The notes under the pieces are model-generated. The model did not search any database. It was not told the origin of the DNA and saw only the letters and a program-made list of their open reading frames with translations. The position numbers and the translations under genes are program-made. From contig JAEUKI010000052.1 in NCBI GenBank assembly GCA_016793325.1, positions 744,001 through 808,000 of the forward strand: a stretch of 64,000 nucleotides of DNA, given 5' to 3'. How positions within the stretch are numbered: the first letter of the stretch is position 1; every line of letters starts with the position of its first letter. Positions 35,638 through 44,538 of the stretch are shown one piece after another. The stretch comes from Myxococcales bacterium (GTDB taxonomy: Bacteria; Myxococcota_A; Polyangia; Polyangiales; Ga0077539).

Positions 35638-36752
35638 CCTCCCCTCCCCCCGCGCGATCGCTGCGGGACGTGTCGCCCTTCAACGAGCTCGACGATCCGA
35701 CGATCGCCGCGCTCGATCGCGACGCTCTGTGGCTCGAGGTCGCGCGCGGCACTCGCATCGTCGAAGAAGGCAGCGCCTCCGACGCGCTGCACGTGCTCGT
35801 CGAAGGTCGCGCCGAAGTTCGCAAGCGCGAAGAGCACCGCCCGTCCGTCGAGCACACGCTCGCCGAAATCGACGCGGGAGAGCTCATCGGTGAGGTCGGC
35901 TACTTCGATCGATTGCCCCGGCCCCTGACGGTTCAACTGCTCGAAGACAGCGTGGTGCTCCAGGTTCCGTACGCGAGCATCGAGCGGCACGCGGCGCTGC
36001 AAGCGCTGCTCACGCGCAGGCTCGCGGCGCGCGTTCGTCGCGCGGGGCTCGACTCGCTCGAGGGCGAGCGGCGTCGCGCTGCGCTCGGCGAGCTGATCGT
36101 GAAGGTCGTCGTGCTCCTCTGCGGCTACGCGGTGTTGATCGCGTGGCTCCCGAGGCTCCAATCGCTGCCGAGCAGCAGCTCGTACATCAGCTTGCCGATC
36201 ATCGTGCTGATGGGCCTCGGCGCGTGGCGGTACGTTCGCAACACGGGCTATCCGCTCGACGAGTTCGGGCTCGGTCGAAAGGCGCTCGGGTGGTCGCTGC
36301 TCGAAGCGTTGCTCTTCACACCGCCGTTCTGCGCTGCGCTCGTCGCCATCAAGTGGCTGATGATGCGCAGCAAGCCGCAGTGGCGCGCGCTCCCGCTGTT
36401 CGAGCACCCGGATTGGGCCTCGCGCCTGCAACAGCCGCTCGTGGTGAAGCTGATGCTGCTCTACCTCGCGTCAGCGGTGGTGCAGGAGTTCGTCGTTCGC
36501 AGCGCGCTGCAGGCGGGGCTCGAGAGCTTCTTGCTCAATCGTCGCCGCAGGTGGAGCGCGATCGTCGTGGCGGCGCTGATGTTCTCGGTGAACCACCTTC
36601 ACATGAGCGCGATGTTCGCCGCGTGTGCCTTCGTCCCGGGGATGTTCTGGGGCTGGCTCTTCTCGCGGCGCCGGCACTTGATCGGCCCGACGCTCTCGCA
36701 CTTCGTCGTCGGCGTTTTCATGTTCTTCGTGCTCGGCGTGTCGCTGCCGTAG
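35625..36752 (+). CDS. cNMP-binding domain fused to CPBP intramembrane protease
   Basis: The protein has 375 residues from GTG 35625, overlapping the kinase gene by 13 bases. Residues ~10-140 look like a cyclic-nucleotide-binding fold: VARGTRIVEEGSASDALHVLVEGRA, then ELIGEVGYFDRLPRP in the phosphate-cassette position. From ~150 on there are seven or eight membrane helices with CPBP motifs: QEFVVRS for the E...R pair, FSVNHLHM and LSHFVVG. I infer an intramembrane protease controlled by a nucleotide or related ligand. The cassette lacks the clean FGE(L/I)AL...R form, so the ligand is uncertain. Linkage to the kinase suggests a signalling unit. Confidence 0.7.
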   Translation: MERLTSPPPARSLRDVSPFNELDDPTIAALDRDALWLEVARGTRIVEEGSASDALHVLVEGRAEVRKREEHRPSVEHTLAEIDAGELIGEVGYFDRLPRPLTVQLLEDSVVLQVPYASIERHAALQALLTRRLAARVRRAGLDSLEGERRRAALGELIVKVVVLLCGYAVLIAWLPRLQSLPSSSSYISLPIIVLMGLGAWRYVRNTGYPLDEFGLGRKALGWSLLEALLFTPPFCAALVAIKWLMMRSKPQWRALPLFEHPDWASRLQQPLVVKLMLLYLASAVVQEFVVRSALQAGLESFLLNRRRRWSAIVVAALMFSVNHLHMSAMFAACAFVPGMFWGWLFSRRRHLIGPTLSHFVVGVFMFFVLGVSLP

Positions 36753-36760
36753 CAGCGCGA

Positions 36761-37252
36761 CTACGAGCTCGCGCGCAGCTCGGCGACGACCGCGTCGATG
36801 TGGCTCGCGCGCTCGTCGGAGATCTTCATGATCTTCTGCAGCTCGTCGAGAAACGACTGCTCCTCCTCGCCCACCTCGCCGTCGAACTGAACGAACGCCG
36901 TCGCGAGCAAAAACGCCTCTTCGCGCAGGGACGGCTCGTCTCCGAGCGCGCTCGCGATCGCGGCGACGCGGGCCTCGATTCCCTCTTTGGCGATGCGCTG
37001 CGCGACCGAGTCGACCGTGCGCGCGAGGCCGTCGCGGTCGAGCCCTTCGAAGCCCGGCGTCGACAGGATCATCGTGCGGAGCGCGGTCGCTTCGCCTTCG
37101 ACGAGAACGCCGTCGATGCACGCCGCGATCACCATCGTCTCGACGAGCGCTGCGCTCTTCTCCGGTGGGAGCGTGGGGCCAGGAGCGCCGCGCTTCTTCG
37201 CCCAGTCGCTGTATCGTTCGCGGACAGACTTCGGATCGTTCTTCGTCGCCAT
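36761..37252 (-). CDS. TerB-like domain protein
   Basis: The protein has 163 residues from ATG 37252; a longer open frame upstream is unlikely. Helical text with regularly placed acidic residues (IAACIDGVLVEGEATAL, AFVQFDGEVGEEEQSFLDEL) matches TerB/DUF533-type domains, which bind metal or act at the membrane. Tellurite-resistance partners (terC, terD) are absent, so that function is not claimed. It is convergent with the cNMP-CPBP gene eight bases away and divergent from an acyl-CoA synthetase gene. Confidence 0.65.
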   Translation of the reverse strand: MATKNDPKSVRERYSDWAKKRGAPGPTLPPEKSAALVETMVIAACIDGVLVEGEATALRTMILSTPGFEGLDRDGLARTVDSVAQRIAKEGIEARVAAIASALGDEPSLREEAFLLATAFVQFDGEVGEEEQSFLDELQKIMKISDERASHIDAVVAELRASS

Positions 37253-37371
37253 GGTCGGTGTACCGTACCGCACGGACGCAGCACGATTCCACCGTTGTTC
37301 ACGCGGCGCGTGTGCCGCAGTCGTCTGCCAGGCATTTCGACAGGACCGTGATCGACCCAAGCCGTTCGCCG

Positions 37372-38832
37372 ATGTCGCTCTTTTCGTCGCTGGCCGAGGA
37401 TTCTTCGGACCCCGCGGTGATCATCGATGGACTCGCGCTCGATCGCGCGCGGTTGCGACGCGCCATACGAGCGCACCTCGCCGCGCTCGATCGGGCCGGC
37501 GTCGCGCCGGGCGACCGCGTCGCTGTGTGGACCGAGCGCGCGGCGTCGACGGTGGTCGCGCTCGTGGGCAACGCGCTCGGCGGCGTGGTGTCCGTTCCGC
37601 TCAACACGTCGCTCGGCGCACGAGAGCTCGAGCACATCGTGAACGACGCGCGACCGACGTGTGTCATCGCGTCCGATCCGGGTTTGGCGGCGCGCACCCC
37701 GTCGCGCCCGATGCTCTCCGCGATCGACGACGGTTCGCGCGGCGATCACCAGCTCCCCGATCGACGCGTCGACGACGCGCCGCTGCTCGTCCTCTACACC
37801 TCGGGAACGACCGGCGCCCCCAAAGGCGCGATCCTCACCGCGCGCAACGTCGCGAGCAACCTCGACGGCCTCGCGCGCGCTTGGGCGCTGACCGAACGGG
37901 ACCGAATCGCGCACGCGCTGCCGCTGTTTCACGTGCACGGTCTCTGCCTGGGGCTGTTCGGCGCGCTTCGCGTCGGCGCGTCGCTCTCGTGGCAGACGCG
38001 CTTCGACCCAGCGTCGCTCGCGGCGTCGATCGACGAAGGCGCGACGGTCGTCTACGCGGTCCCGACGATGTACCACCGCGTCGTCGAGCTCGCCGAGCGA
38101 GACAGCGCCGTCGCGCGGCAGCTCGCGCGCGCGCGGCTCTTGGTGAGCGGGTCCGCGCCGCTCTCGACGCGGGAGTTTCATCGGATCGAACGCGCGTGCG
38201 GTCAGCGCGTCGTCGAGCGCTACGGGCTCACAGAGACGCTCATCAACTGCGCGGTGCGATCCGACGCGGTCGCGCGCGCAGGGTGGGTCGGCCCAGCGGT
38301 CGACGGGGTTCACGTCGAGCTCGTCGACGACGCGCGAACGCCCAGCGTTCCGCGGGACGCAGCGACGATCGGCGAAGTGCGCGTGCGCGGCGACAACGTG
38401 TTCGCGGGATACCTCGGGCGATCGGACGCCACGGCGAAGGTCATCGACGCGGACGGTTGGTTCTATACGGGCGATCTCGCGGTGATGGACGACGCGGGTT
38501 GGGTGCGGATCGTCGGCCGGCGCGCGACGGACCTGATCAAGACGGGAGGCTTCAAAGTGGGCGCTGGCGAGGTCGAAGCGGCGCTCCGAGAGCACGCGTC
38601 GGTGAGCGACTGCGCCGTGGTGGGCGTCGCCGACGACGACCTCGGAGAGCGCATCGTCGCGTTCGTTGTGCCGCAGCCGGGCGTCGAGCGACCCACGAGC
38701 GACGCGCTGATCGCGCACGTCGCGTCGCTGCTCAGCGCGCACAAGCGCCCGAGGGACGTTCGCTTCGTCGACGAGCTCCCGCGCAACGCGATGGGCAAAG
38801 TCGTCAAGAGCGCGCTGATCGCGAAACCATGA
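37372..38832 (+). CDS. Acyl-CoA synthetase of the MatB/ANL type
   Basis: The protein has 486 residues from ATG 37372 (GTG 37348 possible). ANL-family motifs are all present: P-loop YTSGTTGAPKGAI, VERYGLTET, the hinge segment TGDLAVMDDAGW, and a C-terminal lysine in RNAMGKVVKSAL. The phrase LPLFHVHGLCLGLFGAL is typical of malonyl-CoA and related short-acyl synthetases. It would make an acyl-AMP and then acyl-CoA from free acid, ATP and CoA. A hotdog thioesterase follows ten bases downstream, so synthesis and hydrolysis of the same thioester may be paired. The exact substrate is not readable. Confidence 0.8.
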   Translation: MSLFSSLAEDSSDPAVIIDGLALDRARLRRAIRAHLAALDRAGVAPGDRVAVWTERAASTVVALVGNALGGVVSVPLNTSLGARELEHIVNDARPTCVIASDPGLAARTPSRPMLSAIDDGSRGDHQLPDRRVDDAPLLVLYTSGTTGAPKGAILTARNVASNLDGLARAWALTERDRIAHALPLFHVHGLCLGLFGALRVGASLSWQTRFDPASLAASIDEGATVVYAVPTMYHRVVELAERDSAVARQLARARLLVSGSAPLSTREFHRIERACGQRVVERYGLTETLINCAVRSDAVARAGWVGPAVDGVHVELVDDARTPSVPRDAATIGEVRVRGDNVFAGYLGRSDATAKVIDADGWFYTGDLAVMDDAGWVRIVGRRATDLIKTGGFKVGAGEVEAALREHASVSDCAVVGVADDDLGERIVAFVVPQPGVERPTSDALIAHVASLLSAHKRPRDVRFVDELPRNAMGKVVKSALIAKP

Positions 38833-38842
38833 GGTGCAGGCA

Positions 38843-39262
38843 ATGAGCGAGGATTTGTGGCATCGGCATCGCGTCGCGGTGCGCTTTCAAGACATCGACG
38901 CCGCGGGGATCATGTTCTTCGCGAAGGTGTTCGAGCTGTTTCACGACGCGTACGTCGCGGCGCTCGGGGCGCGCGGCGTCTCGCTCGCGGCCGTGCTCGA
39001 CGAGCGGGTGTGGGCCGCGCCGATCACGCGGAGCGAGGCGCGATTTCGGCGGCCGATGCGCTTCGGTGACGAGCTCGACGTCGAGCTCCGCGTCGAGGTT
39101 GGCGAGCGCGAGCTGACCGTGAACTATCGCGTTTGTTCGGCAAGAGACGGCTCGATCGAGCACGCGACCGGATCGACGACGCACGCGTTCGTCGATCGGG
39201 CGACGTTTCGGCGCATCGAGATCCCCGAGGCGGTTCAGCGCGCCCTGCAAATTCGCTCGTGA
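38843..39262 (+). CDS. Hotdog-fold acyl-CoA thioesterase
   Basis: The protein has 139 residues from ATG 38843, with GAGG eight bases upstream. The 4-hydroxybenzoyl-CoA/YbgC-type signature is clear: VRFQDIDAAGIMFFAKVFELFHDAY, where the Asp is catalytic. It hydrolyses an acyl-CoA thioester; YbgC-like and DHNA-CoA thioesterases share this start. It is ten bases downstream of the acyl-CoA synthetase and probably cotranscribed. The substrate is undetermined. Confidence 0.8.
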   Translation: MSEDLWHRHRVAVRFQDIDAAGIMFFAKVFELFHDAYVAALGARGVSLAAVLDERVWAAPITRSEARFRRPMRFGDELDVELRVEVGERELTVNYRVCSARDGSIEHATGSTTHAFVDRATFRRIEIPEAVQRALQIRS

Positions 39263-39315
39263 GTCGACAGAGCGCCGCGCGCGCGAGTCCGGTCCGGGTA
39301 TGATCTCGGCCGTCC

Positions 39316-39900
39316 ATGACGACCGAGCTGACCATCGCTGATCCCGCGGCGCTCCGAACGCGCGCGTTGGATTTGTTTCGCGCCCCGTCGAGCGAGCTCG
39401 AGCGCGCGCTTCGCGAAGGCGTCGCGCCGAGCTTCGACGAGCTCCTCGGCTGGGAGTTCGACGGGATCAACGTCGGATTCGTGCCCGGGTTGCTCGGGAT
39501 TCGAAAGTTTCGCAAGGGCTTCTACGACGGCCGCCCGCGCGTCGCGCGCGGACCGGAGCCCTTCATTCACGGCTACAACATCCCCGTGCGTCAGGACGGG
39601 GTCGACCACGCGCACCGCGCGAAGCCGAGCGACGAGGCCCCGAAGCGCTTCGGCTTCTATCGCGTCTACAGCGCGTCGCTCGCCGAGGTTCACCGGCGCT
39701 ATCCAAACGCGCTGCTGCTCGACTACGGCCTCGGCGCAAACGGCCTCGATCCGTCGGGCCTTCTTCGCGACTACCTCGTGAAGGTGGATGGGTCGCGAGA
39801 TCTCTTGCTCGGCAAGGCGTACCTCGCCCTCGGGCCGATCAAGCCGTTCGTCGGGTTCTTCGTTCTTCGACGCTCGTTGCGGCACACGTATTCAGGATGA
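39316..39900 (+). CDS. Conserved hypothetical protein, unknown function
   Basis: The protein has 194 residues. It has no membrane helix and no signal peptide. Aromatic and Gly-rich stretches (LGWEFDGINVGFVPGLLGIRKF, RRYPNALLLDYGLGANG) suggest a compact beta-rich fold that may bind a lipid or other hydrophobic ligand. I do not recognise the family. Its last four bases are the start of the next gene (ATGA), so the two are coupled. Confidence 0.5.
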   Translation: MTTELTIADPAALRTRALDLFRAPSSELERALREGVAPSFDELLGWEFDGINVGFVPGLLGIRKFRKGFYDGRPRVARGPEPFIHGYNIPVRQDGVDHAHRAKPSDEAPKRFGFYRVYSASLAEVHRRYPNALLLDYGLGANGLDPSGLLRDYLVKVDGSRDLLLGKAYLALGPIKPFVGFFVLRRSLRHTYSG

Positions 39901-40850
39901 GCGCGGCGACGAAGCAGCCGCGCTTCGACGCGGCGTCATTCGAGAGCGCGACGTTTGGCGCAAAGCCAAACGCCCTGGCAAAACGCAGTCGATACGTGTG
40001 CCTCGAGTGCCGGACCGCGCTCGGCGACGAAGCGGCGTGCGACGGGGGAAAGTCGCATCGAGTCGTCGCGGCGGACTCGCCCGCGGGCCGCGAGGCGCTC
40101 TTCGACGAGGTGTGGGGGCCCTCGTCGCTTCGGCGTCGCGCGCGCGAGCTCGCGAAGGCTGGCGGAACCGGCGCTGCGGTGGACTCGTGCGGCGACCTGT
40201 CGGGCTGCGACTGCAGCGGCATCGGCGAGGTGGGCGAAGCGGGCGCGGTGATCCTCGGGTTGATCATCGCGTTCTTCGTGGCGGTCTTGATTTGGTGGCT
40301 CGTGACGAAGGGCATCGAGTACTACCGTCGGCGCAAGGCGCAGCTGAAGCCGAAGGGCGCGCTCTTCGGGCCCCCTCGCCAGGGCGGAGCCGCTCGATTC
40401 GGCGTGCTCAAGGCCGCGCGCTCGAGCCCGATCGCCGCGCGCGCGATCGAGCTCGTGCAGTCGAAGGTCGGGAGCAACGCGGTGATGCTGCGGTACGCCT
40501 ACACGCAGGGGCTCGAGATCGCGATGGACGACGGCTCGTTGGTGGTCGTTCCCGAAGGGCGCATTCGGCTCGAAGGGACGCGCACGACGATCGATGATCC
40601 GTCCGTCGCTCGCTCGCTCGTCGACTCGTTGGTGGGGCCTCCGCTCGCCGATCCCGATGGCTACGAAGTGATCCCGTACGACGTCGCGCAGAGCGTGGAG
40701 CTCGCGGTGGGCGATCGCGTCGCGGTGTACGGACCGCTGGAGCTGTCGGCGAACGGTGACGCGAACGTCGCGATCGGCGGCGCGTTTCGCGCGATCTCGC
40801 GCGTGATGGTTCCCGTGGGGACGCCCTCGCTCGCGAAGGTCGAGCGCTGA
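39897..40850 (+). CDS. Membrane protein with cytoplasmic zinc-ribbon-like start
   Basis: The protein has 317 residues starting at ATG 39897 inside the previous stop. Near residue 35 is a CLEC...C pair, then a second Cys-rich bit (SCGDLSGCDCSG), before one strong membrane helix (VILGLIIAFFVAVLIWWLV). The C-terminal half is soluble and beta-like (ALFGPPRQGG, YGPLELSANGDANV). No known domain is recognised. It is coupled to the unknown gene upstream and convergent with mltG, 15 bases away. Confidence 0.5.
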   Translation: MSAATKQPRFDAASFESATFGAKPNALAKRSRYVCLECRTALGDEAACDGGKSHRVVAADSPAGREALFDEVWGPSSLRRRARELAKAGGTGAAVDSCGDLSGCDCSGIGEVGEAGAVILGLIIAFFVAVLIWWLVTKGIEYYRRRKAQLKPKGALFGPPRQGGAARFGVLKAARSSPIAARAIELVQSKVGSNAVMLRYAYTQGLEIAMDDGSLVVVPEGRIRLEGTRTTIDDPSVARSLVDSLVGPPLADPDGYEVIPYDVAQSVELAVGDRVAVYGPLELSANGDANVAIGGAFRAISRVMVPVGTPSLAKVER

Positions 40851-40865
40851 GCCGGCGCGCGACGG

Positions 40866-42065
40866 TCAGCGACCGCGATTGCGGAGGTAGCGTTGGACGT
40901 TGGCGTTGTGCTCGGCGAGCGTGTTCGCGAACGCTGAGCGCCCGTTGCCCATCGCGACGAAGTACAGCGCCTCGGTGCTCGCGGGCCGCAGCGCCGCTTC
41001 GAGCGACGCGCGGCCGGGATTCGTGATCGCCGCGCGCGGAACGCCCTCGTGTCGGTACGTGTTGAACGGGTTGGCGCTGTCCTCGAGCATCGCGCGGGTG
41101 ATCGCGACGCGACCTGTGCGCGGAGCGTCTGCGCAGCTCGGCGGGCGCGCGACGCGACAGCCGTAGACGACGGTCGGGTCGCTCTGCAGCAACCGCGGCG
41201 TGAAGTCTGCGCGGGTCATTCGGTTGACGAACACCGATGCGATCGCGGGCCGGTCTTCAGCGGTTCCCGCTTCTTCTTCGACGAGAGACGCGAGCACGAT
41301 GAGCGAGTGATCGTCGAGCGCGAGCTGCGCGAGGCGCGGGTCGCTCGGCGGGTGCTGGCGCTTCGCGTCCTCCCAGCGCCGCTTGAAATTGCGCACCATT
41401 CGCTCGATCACTTCGTCCGGCGCGCTCTCGGGGTACAGGTCGTACGTGTCCGGAAACAAGTATCCCTCGCACGACTCGCCGCGGATCGCGAGGCGCGCGA
41501 GCAACGCGCGGTCCTCCGTGGCCGTCACGAACGCGTCCTCCGAGGCCACGACGCCCTCGCGCGCGAGTCGCTGCGCGATCTCGAAGCGCGAGTATCCCTC
41601 GGGGATCGTCACGCGAACGAGCGCTCCGCCGCTCGCGATCGCGCGGAGCAGCGCGCGCGGCGTGAGGTCGTCTCGAAGCAGCAGCGTCCGGCGCGGGATC
41701 CGGTCCGCGACGCCCGTCAGCGTGAGCGCCCACGAGAAGAGCCACGGACGATCGAGCGCTCCAGCGCGGTAGAGGGCGACGGCGACGTCGTCGGCGGTCG
41801 CGCGGTCGCTGAGCGTCAATCGAATCGCGCCGCGATGCCCGCGGTGCGGCGACAAGAGCCACGCCGTGACGTACGCGAGCGCCGCGAACAGCACGATGAC
41901 GACGATCGTCGTGATCCAACGCCCAGCTTCGCCGGCTTGCTTTCGCGGTCGTGTGCGAGCTTCGGCTGGCTTCGACGGGCGTGGAGCGCGGCGCTCGCTT
42001 ACTCGCTTTCGTCGCTGTCCAGATCCGGCGTCCTTCGACACGTCAGTCCCTTCGCTGCGGCCCAT
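40866..42065 (-). CDS. mltG: Endolytic transglycosylase MltG
   Basis: The protein has 399 residues from ATG 42065; GTG 42041 would reduce the overlap with ruvX. A charged N-terminus leads to one membrane helix (TIVVIVLFAALAYVTAWLL). The YceG domain follows with the catalytic glutamate region ASLVEEEAG (E263) and IASVFVNRM, plus PYNTYR-like NPFNTYRHEG near the end. MltG cuts nascent peptidoglycan strands and sets chain length. It follows ruvX and ldcA on the same strand with overlaps, making a cell-wall/DNA cluster. Confidence 0.88.
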   Translation of the reverse strand: MGRSEGTDVSKDAGSGQRRKRVSERRAPRPSKPAEARTRPRKQAGEAGRWITTIVVIVLFAALAYVTAWLLSPHRGHRGAIRLTLSDRATADDVAVALYRAGALDRPWLFSWALTLTGVADRIPRRTLLLRDDLTPRALLRAIASGGALVRVTIPEGYSRFEIAQRLAREGVVASEDAFVTATEDRALLARLAIRGESCEGYLFPDTYDLYPESAPDEVIERMVRNFKRRWEDAKRQHPPSDPRLAQLALDDHSLIVLASLVEEEAGTAEDRPAIASVFVNRMTRADFTPRLLQSDPTVVYGCRVARPPSCADAPRTGRVAITRAMLEDSANPFNTYRHEGVPRAAITNPGRASLEAALRPASTEALYFVAMGNGRSAFANTLAEHNANVQRYLRNRGR

Positions 42066-42442
42066 GTGTCTAGCAGAATGGCCGCTGCCCTCGCGTCGAT
42101 TCCCGCGCGGCCTTTTTGTCCTGCGGCGACGCGGTTCGAGTGCGCTTGTACTGTTGTGAGCCGCTCGTCTTGCACGTCGACGGGGAGCTTTGTCGCTTTC
42201 GCGAGCGCCTGCGCGAAGCTGCGCGCGTTGCGCGACGCCGAGCCCTCGCTCCCATCGAGCCGAAGCGGAAGCCCCACGACGATTTGCGTGGCGCCCTCTG
42301 CCTTGATTCGCGCGGCGACGCGCTTGACCGCCGTCTCGGGCGTCACCTCGACGGTGTCGAGCGGCCGCGCGGACAGCTCGGGGTCGTCGAGCAGCGCGAG
42401 TCCGACGTGACGTTGGCCGAGATCGACACCGATGAGCTTCAT
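41999..42442 (-). CDS. ruvX: RuvX/YqgF Holliday-junction resolvase-like protein
   Basis: The protein has 147 residues with the RNase-H-like YqgF fold. Its acidic residues are D7 in GVDLGQRHVG, the Glu of DERLTTVQA and the Asp of GIDARAAAILL. VVGLPLRLDGSEG is conserved. Members resolve junctions or process pre-16S rRNA. The gene shares ATGA with the ldcA stop (42442-42439), and its last 67 bases overlap the start region of mltG, an unusually long overlap. Confidence 0.9.
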   Translation of the reverse strand: MKLIGVDLGQRHVGLALLDDPELSARPLDTVEVTPETAVKRVAARIKAEGATQIVVGLPLRLDGSEGSASRNARSFAQALAKATKLPVDVQDERLTTVQAHSNRVAAGQKGRAGIDARAAAILLDTWAAAKGLTCRRTPDLDSDESE

Positions 42443-43377
42443 GGCGTTCGCCGAGGCGCAGCGTCGTAGCACAGCTCTGGATCGAAGCGCACCGTGCCGT
42501 GCGCGTCGATCGAGGCGTTGGCGCCGAGCGCAATTGGCGCGCACGACGCTCCGTGGCCGAACGGCGCCCTTACGAACACCGGAGCGCCGAGCGATCCCAG
42601 GCGCTCTTCGATCACTTGCTCGACGCTGACTCCGTCCGGCCCTGGAGCGCAGTCGACGAACTCGCCGATCACGAACGCGCGAGCCCCGTCGAAGCACCCG
42701 GCCGCGCGAAGCTGCGTGAGCATGCGATCGACGCGATACGGGCGCTCGCCGACGTCTTCGAGAAACACGATCGCGCCTGCAAATGACGGCGCGAAGGGCG
42801 TTCCGACGAGCGACGCGAGGACGGCGAGATTGCCTCCGCGCGCGACGCCGTCGCACGCGCTTGCTCCACGCGTCGGCTCGGAGCGCAGCGGATGTGTGTG
42901 TCCCTCGAGCGCTGCGAAGAGCGCGTGGAGGTCTGCGTCCGAGACGAGGTCAGACGAGCCCATGCGCGCCACCATCGGGCCGTGAATCGAGCGCACTCCG
43001 CACCGCTGCCAGAGCACGTGGAGCGCGGTCGTGTCGGAGAAACCAACGATGGGCTTCGGATTCGCGCAGAGCGCGTCGGCGATCTTCGCTCCGTGCCGCT
43101 CGAGGACGCGCGTCGCGCCGTAGCCCCCGCGCGCGCAGAACAGCGCAGACACCGATGAGTCTTCGAGCGCGTCCATCAACGATGCTGCGCGTTGGTCGTC
43201 GTCACCCGCGAGAAATCCAGCGCGCCCCCGCGCCCGCGGGTCGATCGAGACGCGGTAGCGTGACGCGATGCGCTCGGCGCCGCGCGCGATCGCGTCCGGG
43301 TCGCTCGGGCCCGAGAGCGAGAGCACTGCGACGTGGTCACCGGGGCTGACGAGCCTTGGAGTTCGCGAGGATGTCAC
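42439..43377 (-). CDS. ldcA: LD-carboxypeptidase, S66 family
   Basis: The protein has 312 residues from GTG 43377. The S66 catalytic triad is visible: Ser114 in VGFSDTTA, Glu207 in FLEDVGERPYR, and His275 in APFGHGA. LD-carboxypeptidases remove the terminal D-Ala from tetrapeptides in peptidoglycan recycling; MccF-type relatives in the same family inactivate microcin C. The linked mltG gene favours the cell-wall role. It is the first gene of a minus-strand cluster and diverges from an acyltransferase gene across 210 bases, in which I identify no RNA gene. Confidence 0.82.
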   Translation of the reverse strand: MTSSRTPRLVSPGDHVAVLSLSGPSDPDAIARGAERIASRYRVSIDPRARGRAGFLAGDDDQRAASLMDALEDSSVSALFCARGGYGATRVLERHGAKIADALCANPKPIVGFSDTTALHVLWQRCGVRSIHGPMVARMGSSDLVSDADLHALFAALEGHTHPLRSEPTRGASACDGVARGGNLAVLASLVGTPFAPSFAGAIVFLEDVGERPYRVDRMLTQLRAAGCFDGARAFVIGEFVDCAPGPDGVSVEQVIEERLGSLGAPVFVRAPFGHGASCAPIALGANASIDAHGTVRFDPELCYDAAPRRTP

Positions 43378-43587
43378 CGGAGGTACGAGGGCGGATTGTG
43401 CCAGAGGCTACGCGAAACCAAGACCGCGACAGCGGGCGTTTTTCTCGCCGCGCGATCGTCGGTTCGACTGGCTTTCGACTGCGCTGATCCGCTCGTTCCA
43501 TCGACGCATCCCGTCGCGGGCGCGGCGTTATTTCGTGTGCGGTCGTGCTTCTCGCGGGGCGGGTGTCGGCGGTAGCGTAGCTCGTCG

Positions 43588-44511
43588 ATGAGCGGAGACG
43601 GACGACTCACGGTGTATCGCGGTCCGCGCTCGGCGAGCGGCGCGCTCGCGGCGTTGGGGCGTTTGAAGGACCGCGTTCGGGCTCGCGCAGACGCCGCGGT
43701 TGACGCGCTGCTCGGCGACGACGCGACGCGGAGGATGGACTCGTTGACGAGCGCGCACGACGGGCCCGATGAGTTCGGGTTCGATCCGCGGGTCGCGCGC
43801 TACGCGGTCGTGGGCGCGCGGGCGCTGCATCGACGGTACTTTCGTACAGAGGTCTTCGGGATCGATCACGTGCCCGCCGGGCGCGTGATGTTGATCTCGA
43901 ATCACTCGGGGCAGCTCCCGCTCGATGGAATGGCGATCGGCGCGTCGCTGTTGCTGGACGCACCGCGGCCGAGGTTCGTTCGGTCGATGGTCGAGAAGTG
44001 GACCGCGACGTTGCCGTTCATCGCGGAGTTCTTTCCGCGGTGCGGCCAGGTGGTGGGCGTCCCGGAGAACTGCATTCGCTTGCTCGAAAACGACGAGGCG
44101 GTCCTCGTGTTTCCCGAGGGCGCGCGCGGGATCTCGAAGCCCTTCGATCAGCGCTACAAGCTCACCGAGTTCGGCCTCGGGTTCTTGCGCATGGCGCTCG
44201 CGGCGCGCGCGCCGATCGTTCCCGTCGCGGTGATCGGCGCCGAAGAGCAGTACGTCTCGATCGCCAACCTCGAGAGCCTCGGAAAGCTCATCGGGATGCC
44301 CGCGCTGCCCGTCTTGCCGCAGCTCCTCGTGCCCGGCGGATTTCTTCCGCTACCGACGAAGTACCGCATCTACTTCGGAGAGCCCCTTCGCTTCGAGGGC
44401 GATCCGGACGACGAAGACGCGGTGATCGAGGCGCACGTCAGCGTGGTCAAGTCGACCATTCAAAGCATGATCAACCGCGGGCTCAAAGAGCGCCGCTCGA
44501 TCTTCTGGTGA
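43588..44511 (+). CDS. PlsC-type lysophospholipid acyltransferase
   Basis: The protein has 307 residues. The acyltransferase block has the catalytic His and Asp in NHSGQLPLDG, the form seen in the diacylglycerol/monoacylglycerol-type branch, and FPEGARGISKP for the phosphate-binding motif. The sequence has no clear membrane helix, so attachment is likely peripheral. It would transfer an acyl chain to a lysolipid or diglyceride; which one is unclear. The next gene starts 27 bases later but is a surface lipoprotein, so a functional link is doubtful. Confidence 0.8.
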   Translation: MSGDGRLTVYRGPRSASGALAALGRLKDRVRARADAAVDALLGDDATRRMDSLTSAHDGPDEFGFDPRVARYAVVGARALHRRYFRTEVFGIDHVPAGRVMLISNHSGQLPLDGMAIGASLLLDAPRPRFVRSMVEKWTATLPFIAEFFPRCGQVVGVPENCIRLLENDEAVLVFPEGARGISKPFDQRYKLTEFGLGFLRMALAARAPIVPVAVIGAEEQYVSIANLESLGKLIGMPALPVLPQLLVPGGFLPLPTKYRIYFGEPLRFEGDPDDEDAVIEAHVSVVKSTIQSMINRGLKERRSIFW

Positions 44512-44538
44512 TCTGCCGTTTGCAGGAGTGATGCTTCG

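Noticed and set aside
36761..37252. Tellurite resistance function for the TerB-like gene
   Set aside because: No other ter genes are nearby, and stand-alone TerB-like domains have wider roles.
43378..43587. Sigma-54 promoter upstream of ldcA
   Set aside because: TGGCAC is present on the minus strand but the matching -12 element is absent.
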